Assembly: GCA_963833745.1 (NCBI GenBank)
Contig: CAWHZD010000007.1
Location: 620,001 to 684,000 of the forward strand
Direction of reading: 5' to 3'
Origin: AP-15 sp963833745
GTDB lineage: Bacteria > Pseudomonadota > Alphaproteobacteria > ATCC43930 > CGMCC-115725
Length of the DNA stretch: 64,000 bases
A program made the position numbers and the translations under genes. Positions 54,282 to 63,518 of the stretch are shown one piece after another. The notes beneath the pieces were generated by a model. That model had not been told where the DNA came from. It ran no database searches and saw only the letters and a program-made list of their open reading frames with translations. Position 1 is the first letter of the stretch; the number at the start of each line of letters is the position of its first letter.

Positions 54282-56027
54282 CTACGATACCCTGAGTTGC
54301 TGCGTTCCCACCAACCGAACGTCGTCAGCGGTCACAGCGAGCTGATGAAGGTGAAAGCTGCCGCGATATTTGTCGGCGTTGTCGCTGCCCAGCGACGTCG
54401 ATGGCGCGGAACACAAGACGATGTTCCCGCAAACGCCGATCCAGTCGCGATGGCGATGGCCGTGAAGCACGATAACACGCCGTGAGTGCGGTGCGAGAAC
54501 CGCCACCAGATCCGGCGCATTGATCAACGCCAAACCGATGCGCTCACGCAGGCTGACCGAAACCAGCGGATATTCGACAACCTGATGATGGAGCAGAATA
54601 AGCCAGGGATGTCGCGTGTTTTGCAGGATCAGCCGCAGCGCCTTCAACTGCGACGGGCCGACGACGCCGATTGCATTGGTCAACGCGAAATGGCTCCGCG
54701 CGTTTGAATTGAGCAGGATCACCCCGTACAAGTCCGCGGGCGCCGGCGGTTCCGCCAACGGAAAAATCGCCTCCCACACCCTGGTCATCTCGCGCCGTCC
54801 GCGCATTGTGCCGCGATTGGCCAGTTCGCGCAGCAGCCCGGGACGCTTGCCCTCTCGCAAATAGTCTTTGAGCAGCGGCCCGAGGCTGCCCGATGCCCGG
54901 TCGACAACATGGGTACGCTCGCCGGCCAGCGTATCCAGGGCGAGGACGACGCGGAGCTTGCGCAGCGACTGGCCCGCGCTCCACGGCAAGTCGAGGCGTC
55001 CCGGGTTGGCGCGATCGATGATGTTGACGTCGTGGTTCCCTGGAACCAGCGACACCCGCCGGCGCAGCTCCGGGCAGCCGCGCAGCAGGTCGATAAACTC
55101 CGCCCATTCCGCCCGGGTCCCGGCATCGGTGATGTCGCCAGTCATAAAGACGCGATCCAACGGGGTTGACGCATGGAGGGCCCCGAGCTTGCGCAGGGCG
55201 CTGCGGATCACCCGGTTGCCGTGCGGACCGTCGGTCCCGGCCTCCATGCGATAGCCATAGCGCTCCCCGACGATATGCAAGTCGGATAGATGGGCGATCC
55301 TCACAATCGATGCTGCGGGCATCGGTGGGCTCGGCCTCCAGTCGAGCACAGCGCCCTTTAGCGCAAGCTCGCGCCAGATCCAGTAAAAACTCTCGATCGC
55401 GGCAGAAAGGCCGAGGATCACGGCGGCATTGCCGAGGGCCGCAGCTGCCAGCAGGCGCCACCGAACGTGGACGATGTCGACAAGTCGAAGCCCGAATGAG
55501 ACATCGGCGAAGGTGGCGAGAACCAGACCGCCGCCGCCGAAGATCAGCGCCGCGATCACCGCACACACCCGGCGGCCGCGATCGAGCTGTTCAGCGGTCA
55601 CCGATCGACCCCGAAATTTTTCCGCGGCCGCGCGCAAAAGCTCACGCAATGCAACAAAAATCGGAAGGACGAGACTGTAGTGGAGATGCCAGAAATTGTC
55701 CCGAGCCAATGCAAACAAAGGGCGGCCGATCCAAAAGGCGATCGCGGCCAAGACCAAAAGGACGACCGGCGCGACGATCGGGCTGCCGCCGGCCAAGGCG
55801 GGCGTATCGAGCATCAGGCGGCCATAGGCGATCACGACCGACGGTGCGATCCCGATCAACAGCGCGGGAGCGACGAAAAGAGCCAAAAAGCCGATCGGCG
55901 CCTTGAGATAATTGAATTCCAGCGCGGCCGAAAAGACGAGGCTGCACAGACCGCGGCCATGAGGATTGGTGCGGTCGTCGTCATCGTCGCCGCGGCGCAA
56001 ATCCCAAATCCGCAAGTCACCCCCCAA
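54282..56027 (-). CDS. Membrane-anchored calcineurin-like metallophosphoesterase
   Basis: About 570 residues. The N-terminal third holds about four hydrophobic helices (residues 35-215). The C-terminal domain is a metallophosphoesterase with all metal blocks: IAHLSDLHI (DxH), FMTGDITDAG (GD), SLVPGNHDVN (GNHD), LLLHHQV-like ILLHHQVVEY and VLHGHRHRD (GHxH). It cleaves phosphate esters on the cytoplasmic or periplasmic side. The start is uncertain: TTG at 56025-56027, or a second TTG 12 bases in, after GGGGGGTG. It overlaps no neighbour. The substrate cannot be predicted. Confidence 0.82.
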   Translation of the reverse strand: MGGDLRIWDLRRGDDDDDRTNPHGRGLCSLVFSAALEFNYLKAPIGFLALFVAPALLIGIAPSVVIAYGRLMLDTPALAGGSPIVAPVVLLVLAAIAFWIGRPLFALARDNFWHLHYSLVLPIFVALRELLRAAAEKFRGRSVTAEQLDRGRRVCAVIAALIFGGGGLVLATFADVSFGLRLVDIVHVRWRLLAAAALGNAAVILGLSAAIESFYWIWRELALKGAVLDWRPSPPMPAASIVRIAHLSDLHIVGERYGYRMEAGTDGPHGNRVIRSALRKLGALHASTPLDRVFMTGDITDAGTRAEWAEFIDLLRGCPELRRRVSLVPGNHDVNIIDRANPGRLDLPWSAGQSLRKLRVVLALDTLAGERTHVVDRASGSLGPLLKDYLREGKRPGLLRELANRGTMRGRREMTRVWEAIFPLAEPPAPADLYGVILLNSNARSHFALTNAIGVVGPSQLKALRLILQNTRHPWLILLHHQVVEYPLVSVSLRERIGLALINAPDLVAVLAPHSRRVIVLHGHRHRDWIGVCGNIVLCSAPSTSLGSDNADKYRGSFHLHQLAVTADDVRLVGTQQLRVS

Positions 56028-56233
56028 AGGCGTGCCAGTTGGGAATTATACCCGGTGCCCTGGCCTCTCTGTGTTTTGATCTGGGACCCGCACGCTTACA
56101 CAACTCGCCAGCCGAGATCATCGCGCCATCGCCGAGGCAGGTTGTCAGGTCACGCCTCGACCTGCGGCCAGCAAAACCCTTCCCCTTCGAGCTACGCGTC
56201 TCACGCTACCTCATGGCGGATACATCGGCCGGA

Positions 56234-57118
56234 TCAAGCGGCGGCGGCAAGGCTGCCTTCGGGGACGATGTGACGATCGCCGGAAAGACACATCGTCGTT
56301 CGCTTCATCAGGCGACGGGCCGCAGGATCGAACGGCTCGCGTCGATGCATCGTCAAGCCGTTGTCCCACAACAGCGCGTCGCCGACCACCCAGCGGTGCC
56401 GATAGACGAACTCCGGCCGGGTCGCGGACTCGTAGATTTCGTCGAGCAAGGCTGCACCGGACGCATCGTCCATGCCGTCAATCCCGATCGTGGTCGTCGA
56501 ATCAAGATAGAGCGCCTTCTTGCCGGTCACCGGGTGGGTGTGCACCAGCGGATGGGTGATCGGGGGCGTTTTCCGCGTTGCTTCCTCCGAGATCACCCGG
56601 TCGACGCCTTGATAGCCGGCGAGCCGCTTGGCGTAGCTGAAGATCGCGCGCCTGCCGTCGACCGCGCGCTTGAGCCGGGCGGAGAGGCCGATGTAGGCGG
56701 CGCACAAATCCACCCAGGAGGTTATCCCGCCTTGCGGCGGCAGTTCGAGCGCGTAGAGCATAGCGCCGGTCGCCGGCCGCATCATGTAGGACTGGTCCGA
56801 ATGCCATTGGATCTCGCCGTCACCCAAACCGCCGATAGGCCTTCCTTGCGCGTCCTTCAGATTTGAGATCAGGCCGACCTCCGGCCGCGCCGGAGACGCC
56901 CAATCGGTGCGTACGGTGCGCTCGAGCGGGCCGAAGCGAGCACTGAAATCGGCCAACTCATCCTCGGAAAGGGCCTGCCGGCGAAACACCAGCAACGGGT
57001 GACGTGCCCATAAGGCGCAAAGCTCGTCGGCGGTCCGATTGTCTTGCGGCTCCCACAGGCGCAGACCGATGACCTCACATGCGAAGCTCTCGCCTAGCAG
57101 GCGGGTTTCGAGGGGCAT
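56234..57118 (-). CDS. TauD/TfdA-family dioxygenase
   Basis: A 294-residue Fe(II)/2-oxoglutarate-dependent oxygenase. The iron motif HxD is in IQWHSDQSYMM and the distal His in NGLTMHRREPFDP, with the 2-oxoglutarate Arg in RRLMKRTT. Family substrates include taurine, phenoxyacetates, carnitine precursors and many secondary metabolites. The ATG at 57116-57118 follows TTGGAGGACC. It is 89 bases downstream of a glycosyltransferase on the same strand, so a biosynthetic rather than a catabolic role is possible. Confidence 0.88.
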   Translation of the reverse strand: MPLETRLLGESFACEVIGLRLWEPQDNRTADELCALWARHPLLVFRRQALSEDELADFSARFGPLERTVRTDWASPARPEVGLISNLKDAQGRPIGGLGDGEIQWHSDQSYMMRPATGAMLYALELPPQGGITSWVDLCAAYIGLSARLKRAVDGRRAIFSYAKRLAGYQGVDRVISEEATRKTPPITHPLVHTHPVTGKKALYLDSTTTIGIDGMDDASGAALLDEIYESATRPEFVYRHRWVVGDALLWDNGLTMHRREPFDPAARRLMKRTTMCLSGDRHIVPEGSLAAAA

Positions 57119-57207
57119 GCCGGTCCTCCAAAGCAAAGTAAATAGTTTATGTTTAAAGTAATCCTGACCAAAATGGACGCCTTCGTCGCCAACCGCAAGC
57201 CCGCACA

Positions 57208-58323
57208 TCAGCCTGACGCGAGGGCACCGATCAGGATTTGATGAAAAGCATCGACCATCGGCGCGATGCAGAAACTCTGTTCAATCCGAACGCGATTGGT
57301 TTGCCCGAGCCGGCGCCGGAGCCCTTGATCGCCGCACAGCCGCTCGAGCGCCGCAACCAGGCGGCGCTGGTCGTCGCGTGCGACAATGAAAGGCCGGTTC
57401 TCCTCGCTGACCATCGTCGCGATGTCCCCGACGGCTGTGGCCAGGACCGGCAAACGCGCCGCCATCGCCTCGATCACGGCATAGGGCATCTGCTCGGTGT
57501 CCGAGGTCATGGCAAAGAGGTCAAAGGCTCCCATCACCGCCTCCGGCTTTGGGACATGACCAGTGAAAGTGACCCGACCGGCTACCCCGAGCCGCTGCGC
57601 CAGCTCACCCAGTGATTCGCGCTCGGGGCCGTCTCCGCAAATCACAAGGCGGATCGGATCAGACGATACGGCAACTACTTCGGCGAAGGTTTCCAGCAAT
57701 CGCGCGAGATTCTTTTCCTGACGCAGCGGCGAGAACGACCCGATGACGCATTCTCCGGTGTGCCGCTCGAAGAACGGGGCTCCGCTGGCGGCGATGCCGT
57801 CGAAGCGGAGAGGATCGATCCCGTTCGGGACGTAAACCACGCGCGCCGGCGCGAGCCGCCAATGGGTGCGGGCGATTTCCGCCAGATTACGCGACGGGAC
57901 CACCACGGTCGACTGCGCCAGGGTAAAGCGCCGAGTTAAAACCCGCCGCATTTTCTGACGGTCCGCTTCATCCGGGCCAAAGCCGTCTTCCAGGTGAATA
58001 TGTGGCCGGCGGAAGCGGATGCGATTGACGATCGCCCATTCGATCGCTCCCCAATTGTAGGTGATCAGCAGATCCGCGCCCGCCCGCGCGGTCGCGGCGG
58101 CGATCCGGCGCAGCCGCCCGATCGGGTTCGCGCTATAAGCCGGAGCGGGCAGCACGGCGCAATCGAGACCGGGGTGGAGAAGGGCGGTGGCGGCGTCTTG
58201 CCCGTCGAGACTGACAAGGCGATGGCGAAAAGCCTCACCGAATTGGTTGACGACAGTGGCAAACCGGGTCTGCTGGCCGCCAACGGCGAGGGTCGGAAAC
58301 ACATGAAGCAGAACCGGCGCCAT
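57208..58323 (-). CDS. GT4-type glycosyltransferase
   Basis: A 371-residue retaining glycosyltransferase with the GT-B fold. N-terminal LLHVFPTLAVGGQQTRFATV binds acceptor, and the C-terminal half has IGSFSPLRQEKNLARLLETF, ICGDGPERESL and the E-x7-E block MTSDTEQMPYAVIEAMA with the nucleotide-sugar contact. It transfers a sugar from NDP-sugar to a cell-surface or other acceptor. The ATG at 58321-58323 gives the usual family start. The following dioxygenase may be co-transcribed, and a second glycosyltransferase-like gene lies upstream. Confidence 0.88.
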   Translation of the reverse strand: MAPVLLHVFPTLAVGGQQTRFATVVNQFGEAFRHRLVSLDGQDAATALLHPGLDCAVLPAPAYSANPIGRLRRIAAATARAGADLLITYNWGAIEWAIVNRIRFRRPHIHLEDGFGPDEADRQKMRRVLTRRFTLAQSTVVVPSRNLAEIARTHWRLAPARVVYVPNGIDPLRFDGIAASGAPFFERHTGECVIGSFSPLRQEKNLARLLETFAEVVAVSSDPIRLVICGDGPERESLGELAQRLGVAGRVTFTGHVPKPEAVMGAFDLFAMTSDTEQMPYAVIEAMAARLPVLATAVGDIATMVSEENRPFIVARDDQRRLVAALERLCGDQGLRRRLGQTNRVRIEQSFCIAPMVDAFHQILIGALASG

Positions 58324-58482
58324 CAGCTTCCGCCGCATTTGGAGAGCGCGACCATCGCATCGCCACGCCCTGTGGAAGCCGGCAGGTCGCCACCGGAAGC
58401 AAAGCTTCGATGGCGCACAAAACTTCGCCATAAGACCCCGACCCGAAAAGTATTTCGCGAAATCAAATCCTTGGTCGTCATT

Positions 58483-58513
58483 CCCGCGAAAGCGGGACCC
58501 CCGCTTTCGCGGG
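58483..58513. repeat. REP-like perfect inverted repeat, 14-bp arms
   Basis: CCCGCGAAAGCGGG (58483-58496), a spacer ACC, then CCCGCTTTCGCGGG (58500-58513), perfect reverse complements. Each arm can itself fold with a GAAA or TTTC loop. The flanks TCGTCATT and GGGCGACGGTAA match the copy at 43715-43827. It lies in the gap between the glycosyltransferase gene and the next small gene. Confidence 0.8.
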
Positions 58514-58560
58514 GGCGACGGTAAGGTATTGGGATCGTTCGCCTCATTTCAGGTCAGACC

Positions 58561-58878
58561 CTAAGAGGAAACGACGGGGAGCGTTATCGGTTTCGGAAAG
58601 GTGGGCGAGCCTCGCGCTAATTTCCAATTCCCCGCCGACGCCGCTCTTTTTCGAGCTTGGGCGTGGGCCGGCTGCCATGCGGGAGCCGGCTGCGGTGCGG
58701 GAGGACGTCTCTCCCGGTCCGCTTGACCGGCCGGGAAGAAAACCATCTGGTGCCTTTGCCCGCCGACCCACGTGCAGCGGCAATATTTCGGGCGATCGAC
58801 GCCCTGGCTCGGAAAGTCGGGGGGATCGCGGGCCGCATAGATGAAATCTTTACAGTATTCGGACCCATGGATCAGCAC
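58561..58878 (-). CDS. Hypothetical protein, uncertain
   Basis: A 105-codon frame with GTG start. Codon third positions in the first half are mainly G/C, as expected for coding sequence in this genome. The product has three cysteines (GSEYCKDF and KYCRCTWVGG) and a Pro-rich C-terminal half that looks disordered. No family is recognised, and a competing frame overlaps it. It could be a gene or chance. Confidence 0.35.
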   Translation of the reverse strand: MLIHGSEYCKDFIYAARDPPDFPSQGVDRPKYCRCTWVGGQRHQMVFFPAGQADRERRPPAPQPAPAWQPAHAQARKRAASAGNWKLARGSPTFPKPITLPVVSS

Positions 58879-58943
58879 ATACTCAACAAGGTGAGTACTT
58901 CATCCGCCGTCCGAGGGCGTGTTTTACCAGCTATGCGCTCGAG

Positions 58944-60117
58944 TTACAGCCCTGTCGCCGCCATCAGCGCCCGCAGAACGCGGTCGGCGGCGAAATGCTC
59001 GCGAGCAATTTCCCGCGCGGCCCGGCTATGCGATGGATAGTCGGCGATAATCGCGTCGACGGCGGCAAGCGCTTCGTCTTCGGTGGCGAATTCGAAGAGC
59101 CCCCGGCCGACCGGGTAGAACTTGCTGAAGCCGGTGCCCATCGTCACGACCGGGCGTCCGGCTGCGAGATAGCAGACGCTGCGATCGCTGAACCAGCCGC
59201 TGTTCGGACGCACGTAAATGTCCTTGGCGACGGTAAACTCGCCGCGGGACCGGGCGATAAAGTCGCGATAGGCTTCCATGCTCGCCGAGATCGAGCCGGG
59301 ATCGGCGAGGTTCCAGCCGGCATTCGTGACCTTGGCGCGCACGGCGGCATCGGGCGGATCCATCGCCAAGGCAAAACAGGTCTCGGGCCGGCGTCTGGGC
59401 AGGTCGAGAAACCGCAGGAAATTGACGTGCTTCGACCAGACATAGCGCGAGCCGGCGAATTCGATGTCCTTGCCCTTGTTTTCCCAGGTGGCGATTGTCG
59501 TAAAACAAAGCGGTTCACCGCAGGGTTCGGGCCACAGATCGAGGACCACCGGAGGCCGCGTCGGATGCCAGTCGATCCCGGACAGCGGCACCGGGCAATC
59601 GTCCGATCCCAAATTCTCGCCATAGCTGAAGAAGTGCGTATGGGCGTCGAGATAGGCGCGGGCCGCCGGATCCGCGAGCGCATACTTGATTTGTTCGTAG
59701 ATCGGGTCGCTGTCGACCGATGATCCGCACCGGGCAGGCGAGATGCTCCTGGCGCAACCTGGTCGCCCCGCACAGATTGATCAAACCGTCGGCCTGAGCA
59801 TAGAGACGCCGCACTTGCTCGCGCGGCAGCCCGTGCCATTCGTCGCTGATTGCGTCCCAATAGGCCCAGCGGCCGCCAAGGCCGTAGCTTTCCATCGCAC
59901 GCCGAAGGTAGGCGACGTTGTAGTCGCACCCCATCATCACGCTGGCGACGCGGGGATCGTAAGGATTGGCTCCGCCATCCTCGATATACCAAACGTCATA
60001 ACCGAGACGTTCGAGACCTACCAGATAATGCATCGCCTGCCAGGCGATGCCGGCGAGCGGCATCTGGCCGACGAAATGGAGAACGATGATCGTGCCGCGT
60101 TCGCTCAAGTCCCGCAC
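58944..60117 (-). CDS. CgeB-like glycosyltransferase, one-base frame break
   Basis: The first part (from about GTG 60115-60117) reads ERGTIIVLHFVGQMPLAGIA and LVGLERLGYDVWYIEDGGA, a Rossmann-type N-terminal domain. The second part has SKHVNFLRFLDLPRRRPE and the donor-binding end AAGRPVVTMGTGFSKFYPVG, resembling CgeB-type glycosyltransferases. They are in different frames. An extra base at 59718 (or its neighbour) is the simplest explanation: without it RII continues as VDSDPIYEQIKYALADPAAR, which reads on into the second part. About 390 residues when joined. It lies upstream of the GT4 gene on the same strand. Substrate unknown. Confidence 0.65.
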
Positions 60118-60271
60118 CCGGTGTCGTGTCCGGCGGCACAACGGCCAGCCTGGCGATTCATTTCCATGCACCTGTCCGCACCGCTGGCGGCCAGCGGTCG
60201 GCAGCAGACGCGGCAAGACCCCAAATCGCGTGGGGTTGCCTGCTCTTGACCCGCCATGTTAGGCAGAAACG

Positions 60272-60736
60272 ATGATCGACGGCATCATAGGATGGTTGAC
60301 GGGGACGCCGGTGAATGGCGGGGCGCCGCCACAGGACGAGCTCAAGCTGACGCTCACAGCCCTGCTTGTCGAGGCGGCCCACAGCAACGACCACTTTGAC
60401 GAAACGGAGCGCGCCGTCATCGCGCGACTGCTCGGGGGTCATTTCAATCTGTCGCAGGCTGATGCGCGCGCGCTGCTCGCTGCCGGTGAGCGCGCAGCCG
60501 AACAATCGGCCGAGCTGTTTCATTTTACCCGGATCGTCAACGAGCGGCTTTCTTTCGAGCAGCGGGTCGAACTGATCGAGATGCTGTGGGAGGTCGCCTA
60601 TGCCGACGGCGTGCTCGACCAGTATGAGGACAGCCTGCTGCGCCGCGTCGGTGGACTGATCTATGTGCCCGATCGCGAGCGCGGTTTGGCGCGCCAACGC
60701 GTTCTCAGGCGGTTGGGACGGGGCGACGCCATCTGA
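60272..60736 (+). CDS. TerB-family tellurite resistance-like protein
   Basis: A 154-residue helical protein of the TerB fold: LKLTLTALLVEAAHSNDHFD then ETERAVIARLL, and a second similar unit EMLWEVAYADGVLDQYEDSL. The acidic helix pair D-x-x-x-x-E-x-x matches metal-binding TerB/DjlA N-terminal domains. It is cytoplasmic with no catalytic residues. It begins the short gene row TerB-FdxA-CarD, with about 50 bases before ferredoxin, so co-transcription is possible. Confidence 0.85.
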   Translation: MIDGIIGWLTGTPVNGGAPPQDELKLTLTALLVEAAHSNDHFDETERAVIARLLGGHFNLSQADARALLAAGERAAEQSAELFHFTRIVNERLSFEQRVELIEMLWEVAYADGVLDQYEDSLLRRVGGLIYVPDRERGLARQRVLRRLGRGDAI

Positions 60737-60788
60737 TCGCTTGCCGAGCCGGCCCACGGCCCGAAGTTTAGGAGAAGAAGCCCGTACC

Positions 60789-61124
60789 ATGACCTACGTC
60801 GTCACCGAAGCCTGCATTCGCTGCAAATACATGGATTGTGTCGAGGTGTGCCCGGTCGATTGCTTCTACGAGGGCGAGAACATGCTCGTCATCCACCCCG
60901 ACGAATGTATCGATTGCGGGGTGTGCGAGCCGGAATGCCCGGTCGATGCGATCATTCCGGACAGCGAGCCCGAAGCCGAACGCTGGGTCGAGGTGAACCG
61001 CGACTTTGCGGCCGCTTGGCCCAACATCACCCGCAAGAAGCCGGAACCTGCCGACGCCGACGAATGGAAGGACGTCCCCGACAAATACGACAAACATTTC
61101 AGCCCCAAGCCCGGCGGCAGCTGA
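60789..61124 (+). CDS. fdxA: Seven-iron ferredoxin FdxA
   Basis: A 111-residue ferredoxin that carries one 3Fe-4S and one 4Fe-4S cluster. The first cysteine set is in EACIRCKYMDCVEVCPVDCF and the second in CIDCGVCEPECPVDAI. The C-terminal extension ending DKHFSPKPGGS is typical of FdxA. It shuttles electrons in the cytoplasm. The ATG at 60789-60791 lies after AGGAGAAG. Its position before carD is common in alphaproteobacteria. Confidence 0.95.
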   Translation: MTYVVTEACIRCKYMDCVEVCPVDCFYEGENMLVIHPDECIDCGVCEPECPVDAIIPDSEPEAERWVEVNRDFAAAWPNITRKKPEPADADEWKDVPDKYDKHFSPKPGGS

Positions 61125-61343
61125 GTGAGGGGAGCGCGCCGGAAATCGCCCGCGATATGCGTCCCGGACATGTGTGACCTGCTGGCCTTCGACAGGCCTT
61201 TCATGATATCAGTTTGACAGTGCTATTGACCCGTTCCTCTCCGGTTCCGTGCTCTGGCCGAAGTGTGGGCGGTCGCCGCCGCGGGGATGCGGCGGGTTGA
61301 TGCGTCCCGGCATCATCATTCGGTTCGATTGCGAGAGACGGAC

Positions 61344-61841
61344 ATGACGTCGGAAAAACCACCATTCGCCACGGGTGACCTAGTCGTCTATCCGACCCAT
61401 GGGGTAGGCCAGATCGTCGGCATCGAGATCCAGGAGATTGCCGGGTACACCCTGAATGTGTTCGTGGTTGCCTTCGACAAGGACAGGATGACGTTGCGGG
61501 TGCCGCTGGCGAAGGCCAAGGTGTCTGGCCTGCGCAAATTGTCGAGCCGCAAGGAAATGGACGCCGCGCTCGCCAAGCTGCGCGGCCGTTCGCGGTCCAA
61601 GCGCACGATGTGGAGCCGCCGCGCCCAAGAGTATCAGGCCAAGATTGCGTCGGGTGATCCCGGATCGATCGCCGAGGTCGTGCGCGATCTCTATCGCAAT
61701 GTCGGCCAGCCCGAGCAGTCCTACAGCGAGCGGCAGATCTATCAGGCGGCGCTCGACCGGTTTGTCCGCGAATTCGCCGCGGTCGAGCGGATCGACGAGA
61801 CCACCGCGACCCAGCGGGTGGAACAACTGCTGACGGCGTGA
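61344..61841 (+). CDS. carD: CarD-family transcriptional regulator
   Basis: A 165-residue RNA polymerase-binding protein. The N-terminal Tudor-like RNAP interaction domain reads FATGDLVVYPTHGVGQIVGI, and the C-terminal helical domain contains RRAQEYQAKIASGDPGSIAE followed by VVRDLY, a CarD signature. CarD stabilises open complexes at rRNA and other promoters through the RNAP beta subunit. The ATG at 61344 has GAGAGACGGAC upstream and the family start; the open frame extends farther but is not similar. FdxA is the upstream neighbour, and the phosphatase-like protein follows in the same direction. Confidence 0.93.
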   Translation: MTSEKPPFATGDLVVYPTHGVGQIVGIEIQEIAGYTLNVFVVAFDKDRMTLRVPLAKAKVSGLRKLSSRKEMDAALAKLRGRSRSKRTMWSRRAQEYQAKIASGDPGSIAEVVRDLYRNVGQPEQSYSERQIYQAALDRFVREFAAVERIDETTATQRVEQLLTA

Positions 61842-61897
61842 CTTGGGGGGCCTGACGGCGTGACTTGGACTGCCTTAAAGAAGGCTAGCGGGGTCGG

Positions 61898-62707
61898 GTG
61901 ACCGCTACACGGCCGGCGCGCAATCTAGTACAGCTGCGCGGCGCCCGAAGAGTGTGGACAGTCGGCGCAATTCACGGGGCGGCACAACGTCTCGTCCGGG
62001 TGCACGACCAGATCGGCGAGCGCTTTCAGGAAGGCGACCGGGTCGTTTACCTCGGCAATTATTTTGGCTATGGCGACGCGGTCTGCGCGACGGTCGACGA
62101 ATTGCTCGATTTCCGCCGCCGGGTGCTCGCGCGGCGGCACGGCTTTGCTTGCGATGTGGCATTTCTGCGCGGGACGCAGGAGGAAATGCTGCAAAAGCTG
62201 CTGCAGCTGCAATTCGCACCCAACCCCGGCGAAGTCCTGACCTGGATGGTCAACGCCGGTATCGAGCCGACGGTGCGCGGCTATGGCGGCGATCTGCGGC
62301 AGGGCTTTGCCGCAGCCCGCGGCGGCCCGCGCGCGATCACCCGCTGGACGAGCATCTTGCGCGGTGCGATCAATGCCGCCCCGGGCCACACGACGCTGCT
62401 TTCGGCGCTGCGTCATGCTGCCTTCACCGAAGAAGGCGGGTTGTTGTTCGTCCACGCTGGCGTCGATCCGGCACGACGGCTTGGCGCGCAGGGCGACGCA
62501 TTTTGGTGGGGCCGTCAAGACATCCTGGATCTCGCCGCGCCGTTCGATGGGTTCCGACGCGTCGTCAGGGGCATTGACGCTCAGCGGCGCGGGCTCGTCG
62601 AAAGCCGATTCGCCGTGTCGCTCGACGGCGGCTCCGGCCGCGGCGGACGCCTGCTCGCCGCCTGCCTGGCGCCTGACGGCGCCGTTCTCGACCGGATCGA
62701 GGCCTGA
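61898..62707 (+). CDS. Phosphatase-like protein with degenerate metal-site motifs
   Basis: A 269-residue protein with the outline of calcineurin-type serine/threonine phosphatases. VWTVGAIHG replaces the usual GDxH, VVYLGNYFGYG replaces GDYVDRG, and VAFLRGTQEEM replaces RGNHE. The later LLFVHAGVDP and WWGR blocks are kept. Thus most metal-binding Asp/Asn/His residues are changed, so it may bind without hydrolysis. GTG start at 61898; weak ribosome-binding site. It follows carD, a conserved neighbourhood I recall from related alphaproteobacteria, which makes a regulatory partner of that locus plausible. Confidence 0.75.
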   Translation: MTATRPARNLVQLRGARRVWTVGAIHGAAQRLVRVHDQIGERFQEGDRVVYLGNYFGYGDAVCATVDELLDFRRRVLARRHGFACDVAFLRGTQEEMLQKLLQLQFAPNPGEVLTWMVNAGIEPTVRGYGGDLRQGFAAARGGPRAITRWTSILRGAINAAPGHTTLLSALRHAAFTEEGGLLFVHAGVDPARRLGAQGDAFWWGRQDILDLAAPFDGFRRVVRGIDAQRRGLVESRFAVSLDGGSGRGGRLLAACLAPDGAVLDRIEA

Positions 62708-62740
62708 TCGCGCCAGGTCGCCGGCGCCTCGAAAGAGACG

Positions 62741-63496
62741 TCAGATCGCGGTATAGCCGCCATCGACCAGTAGATCGCTGCCGGTCACAAAGCTCGAATC
62801 GTCGCTGGCGAGAAACACCGCCGCCGCCGCAATCTCAGGCGGCTGGCCGAGCCGTCCCAGCACGTGCTTGGGCCCGATCGCCGTGCGGGCGGCCTCGAAG
62901 CTGCCGTAGCGGCGGGTGATCCGCTCGGTCTCGACCGCGCCCGGCGACAAGGCGTTGACGCGGATGTTTTGAGCCGAATGATCGATCGCCATGACCTTGG
63001 CGAGCTGGATCAAGGCGCCCTTGGTCGCGCAATACGCGGCCCGCCCGGCGCTTCCGACGCGGCCGAGCTGCGAAGCGATCAGGATGATCGAGCCGCCGCC
63101 ACCGGCAACCATCAACGGCAACGCGGCGCGACACAGCAGGAACGAACCGGTCAAATTGACCGCCACCACCCGCTCCCAATCGGCGAGGCTGGTCTCGACC
63201 ACCGTGCCGCCGGCGTCGTGCGGGGCGGCCCCGCTGACCAGAATGTCGAGCCGGCCGAACGCGCTCTTGGTCGCGGCGACCACAGCGAGCGTGTCGCTTT
63301 CGACCGCGACGTCACAGAGCCGGGCAAGGGCGCGAGCCCCCGCCGCCTCGACAAGCCGCGCCGTTTCCTGCGCCCCCGCCAGATCGACATCGCAACAGGC
63401 GACCGCAGCGCCCGCCTCGGCGAACGCAACCGCGATCGCCCGTCCGATGCCGCCCGCCGCGCCGCTGACGAGCGCCGCCTTACCGCCAAGTTCCAT
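62741..63496 (-). CDS. Short-chain dehydrogenase/reductase (SDR)
   Basis: A 251-residue classical SDR. The cofactor motif SGAAGGIGRAI (GxxxGxG) is at about residues 11-21, with an Asp after strand 2 (CDVDLAG) favouring NAD(H). The catalytic Ser is in IILIASQLG, Tyr and Lys in AAYCATKG, and the family end is FVTGSDLLVDGGYTAI. It oxidises a hydroxyl group, perhaps of a sugar or polyol, in the cytoplasm. It lies 22 bases downstream of a sugar-type ABC ATPase gene on the same strand, so it probably acts on the imported substrate. Confidence 0.88.
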   Translation of the reverse strand: MELGGKAALVSGAAGGIGRAIAVAFAEAGAAVACCDVDLAGAQETARLVEAAGARALARLCDVAVESDTLAVVAATKSAFGRLDILVSGAAPHDAGGTVVETSLADWERVVAVNLTGSFLLCRAALPLMVAGGGGSIILIASQLGRVGSAGRAAYCATKGALIQLAKVMAIDHSAQNIRVNALSPGAVETERITRRYGSFEAARTAIGPKHVLGRLGQPPEIAAAAVFLASDDSSFVTGSDLLVDGGYTAI

Positions 63497-63518
63497 GCAA
63501 CGATCCCGCGCCGACCGA

